From: Psychrobacter sp. I-STPA6b
Lineage (GTDB): Bacteria > Pseudomonadota > Gammaproteobacteria > Pseudomonadales > Moraxellaceae
DNA: 64,000 nucleotides
NCBI RefSeq assembly: GCF_020662265.1
Contig: NZ_VEWM01000080.1
Coordinates: forward strand, 62,001 to 126,000
Reading direction: 5' to 3'
Shown: positions 62,746 to 64,000 of the stretch, in pieces
How positions within the stretch are numbered: the first letter of the stretch is position 1
Layout of the letters: every line of letters begins with the position of its first letter
Translations under genes and position numbers: made by a program
The notes under the pieces: model-generated
Seen by the model: only the letters and a program-made list of their open reading frames with translations
What the model was told of the DNA's origin: nothing
Database searches by the model: none

Positions 62746-63195
62746 TTGGATTTTAGTCGTTGGTTTGAATTTATGGGTAATCACCCATTTTTATTTGGCA
62801 TCTTAGGTGTATTGATATTTTTATTTTTTACCCTAGAAAACAAGCGCAGTGGTAAAAAGGTATCTCCTAACACCTTAGGACAAATGGTCAACTCTCAAAA
62901 TGCTCAGCTTATTGATATTCGAGCAAAAAAGAAGTTTGAGACAGGATATATCCAAGGCAGTCGTAATATTCCACTCACTCAATTTAAAGACCACTTAGAA
63001 GAAGTACGTGCCATTACTGACCCAATCATTATCATCTGTGATATGGGACTACATTCTAGCGCTGCTGTACAACTTATTGGCAAAGACAATGTATTTCGCT
63101 TAGATGGCGGTATTGGTGGATGGCAAGCGGCAGGACTACCTTTATCTGGTACTAAAAGCAAAGTTGTTGATGGCAAAGCAAAAGCCAAAAAATAA
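62746..63195 (+). CDS. Membrane-anchored rhodanese-like protein (TTG start)
   Basis: 149 residues. One N-terminal helix (HPFLFGILGVLIFLFFTL), then a rhodanese domain with AQLIDIRAKKKFETGYIQGSRNIPL and the active-site cysteine in IIICDMGLHSSAAV, ending with FRLDGGIGGWQAAGLPL and a Lys-rich tail. Likely a sulfurtransferase or persulfide carrier at the membrane. The TTG at 62746 has GGAG 7 nt before it and gives the family's usual MDxxxxFxxxHPFL start, so a TTG initiation codon is probable. Upstream of grxC and secB, the common gammaproteobacterial order. Confidence 0.9.
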   Translation: MDFSRWFEFMGNHPFLFGILGVLIFLFFTLENKRSGKKVSPNTLGQMVNSQNAQLIDIRAKKKFETGYIQGSRNIPLTQFKDHLEEVRAITDPIIIICDMGLHSSAAVQLIGKDNVFRLDGGIGGWQAAGLPLSGTKSKVVDGKAKAKK

Positions 63196-63380
63196 TCCAA
63201 AATAAAGTTAAACTGCTGTTGAATTGTATTGTAATATCCCCATATTAATGGCATCAGTATTCCAATATTTAATGACAATGATATTTAGGCTTATAATGAT
63301 AAGCATTTCCACTTTATGATGAGTTGCTATATATAATATATGACTCAACATCATATAATACTAAGATATAAGGAATCCTT

Positions 63381-63644
63381 ATGACTGCTCTTGTGAAAGT
63401 TTATACCACTCCTATTTGCCCATACTGCTCAAATGCCAAACAGTTATTAAAGTCAAAAAATGTAGAATTTGAAGAAATTGGCATGCATGATATGAGCCGT
63501 GAAGACCGTATGGCTTTAATGCAAAAAACTAATAACTACCGTACTGTGCCACAAATTTTTATTGGTGAAACGTTTGTCGGTGGTTTTGATGATCTCAACA
63601 AGTTAAATCAAGAAGGTAAACTTGATGAGATGTTAAACGGCTAA
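63381..63644 (+). CDS. grxC: Glutaredoxin 3
   Basis: 87 residues. Redox motif TTPICPYCSNAK (CPYC), TVPQIFIGETFVGGFDDL with the cis-proline and GSH-binding residues. A dithiol glutaredoxin that reduces disulfides using glutathione. AAGGA is 6 nt upstream of the ATG. Confidence 0.97.
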   Translation: MTALVKVYTTPICPYCSNAKQLLKSKNVEFEEIGMHDMSREDRMALMQKTNNYRTVPQIFIGETFVGGFDDLNKLNQEGKLDEMLNG

Positions 63645-63754
63645 TCATCTGTTTGACTTTGTTACTAAGTGTTTATCAATAAACGCTTTATTATTAAGAC
63701 ACATAATTTTTTAATTTTTCAATAATTGAAAGACTAATACAAAGGAGTATTATC

Positions 63755-64000
63755 ATGGCTGAAGAACAAGCCCAAGCTCAACCACAACTAGCCCTAGAAC
63801 GTATTTATGTAAAAGATATGTCACTTGAAGTACCAGGTGCACAAGTTTTTACTAGAGAATGGAAGCCAGAGCTAGATATTAACCTATCTACCAATGCAGA
63901 AAAACTTGATGATGATCATTATCAAATCGTTTTGACTGTCAGCGTGAATGCAACCAATGCTGGTGAAAGTGCCTTTATTGCTGAAGTTCATCAAGCAGGT
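63755..64000 (+). CDS. secB: Protein-export chaperone SecB (cut by window edge)
   Basis: The first 82 residues are present and the frame is open at the right edge. [37 protein letters not shown] and [14 protein letters not shown] match SecB closely. SecB holds preproteins unfolded and hands them to SecA. AAAGGAG stands 7 nt before the ATG. The N terminus carries a short Gln/Ala extension. Confidence 0.95.
   Translation, partial: MAEEQAQAQPQLALERIYVKDMSLEVPGAQVFTREWKPELDINLSTNAEKLDDDHYQIVLTVSVNATNAGESAFIAEVHQAG

Noticed and set aside
1..64000. tRNA, rRNA, tmRNA or CRISPR arrays
   Set aside because: I scanned the intergenic stretches for T-loop-like TTCGAATC motifs, CCA ends and regularly spaced repeats and found none outside coding genes.

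Overview
The window looks like chromosomal DNA of a Moraxellaceae gammaproteobacterium (Psychrobacter/Moraxella type). This rests on its low-to-moderate GC, the protein sequences, and gene sets such as a contiguous tusDCB-tusE block, HTH-fused AlaA, ccoS beside a UreH_2 protein, and rhodanese-grxC-secB. The genus is inferred, not proven. There is no phage, integrase, transposase gene, CRISPR array, rRNA or recognisable tRNA; most genes are core metabolism and housekeeping.

Layout. 0-5 kb: the end of a glycosyltransferase-like gene, then a four-gene envelope cassette (ArnT-like GT, polyprenyl-phosphate GT2, GtrA flippase, YdjC/NaxD-type deacetylase) that resembles lipid A amino-sugar decoration loci. 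5-16 kb: ilvE, glnE, a PAP2 phosphatase with a GT4 glycosyltransferase, the tusDCB/tusE sulfur relay, birA and a D-lactate dehydrogenase. 16-27 kb (minus strand): a leucine/isovalerate catabolic locus (liuA, liuE, liuD, an unknown secreted protein, liuC, liuB, acyl-CoA synthetase, thioesterase). 27-34 kb: trmL, an entericidin lipoprotein, hemW, an EVE protein, a MATE exporter and accB-accC. 34-43 kb (mostly minus): a secreted unknown, a UreH_2 exporter-like protein with ccoS, a YdcF protein, murB, a low-molecular-weight phosphatase, hsp15, a TonB-C-like protein, ilvA, a 14-repeat LRR protein and rpiA. 43-50 kb: argF, an Lrp regulator divergent from leuA, glutathione peroxidase, msrB and an HTH-aminotransferase fusion.

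50.7-56.4 kb is the only clearly accessory stretch: a PP2C phosphatase, a WYL regulator, a DIP1984-family coiled-coil protein, a PD-(D/E)XK nuclease, a bacterial PH-domain membrane protein and an unknown. WYL plus nuclease recalls defence islands, but no described system is complete here. 56.6-64 kb returns to housekeeping: glnS, ppiB, lpxH, orn, rsgA, a rhodanese, grxC and the start of secB.

Two dispersed repeat families stand out. One is a ~107-120 bp palindromic element with TATAGTC/GACTATA ends (five copies plus a partial one, in two sequence subtypes and one mosaic). The other is a ~199 bp MITE with IS5-like ends (GGGTCTGTTGAA), with a truncated copy that lies directly beside one of the TATAGTC repeats. 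The branched-chain amino acid theme recurs: ilvE, ilvA, leuA with a divergent Lrp, and the liu degradation genes all lie within 50 kb. Starts were adjusted from the longest reading frame wherever a Shine-Dalgarno sequence or an ATG argued for it; coordinates include the stop codon.
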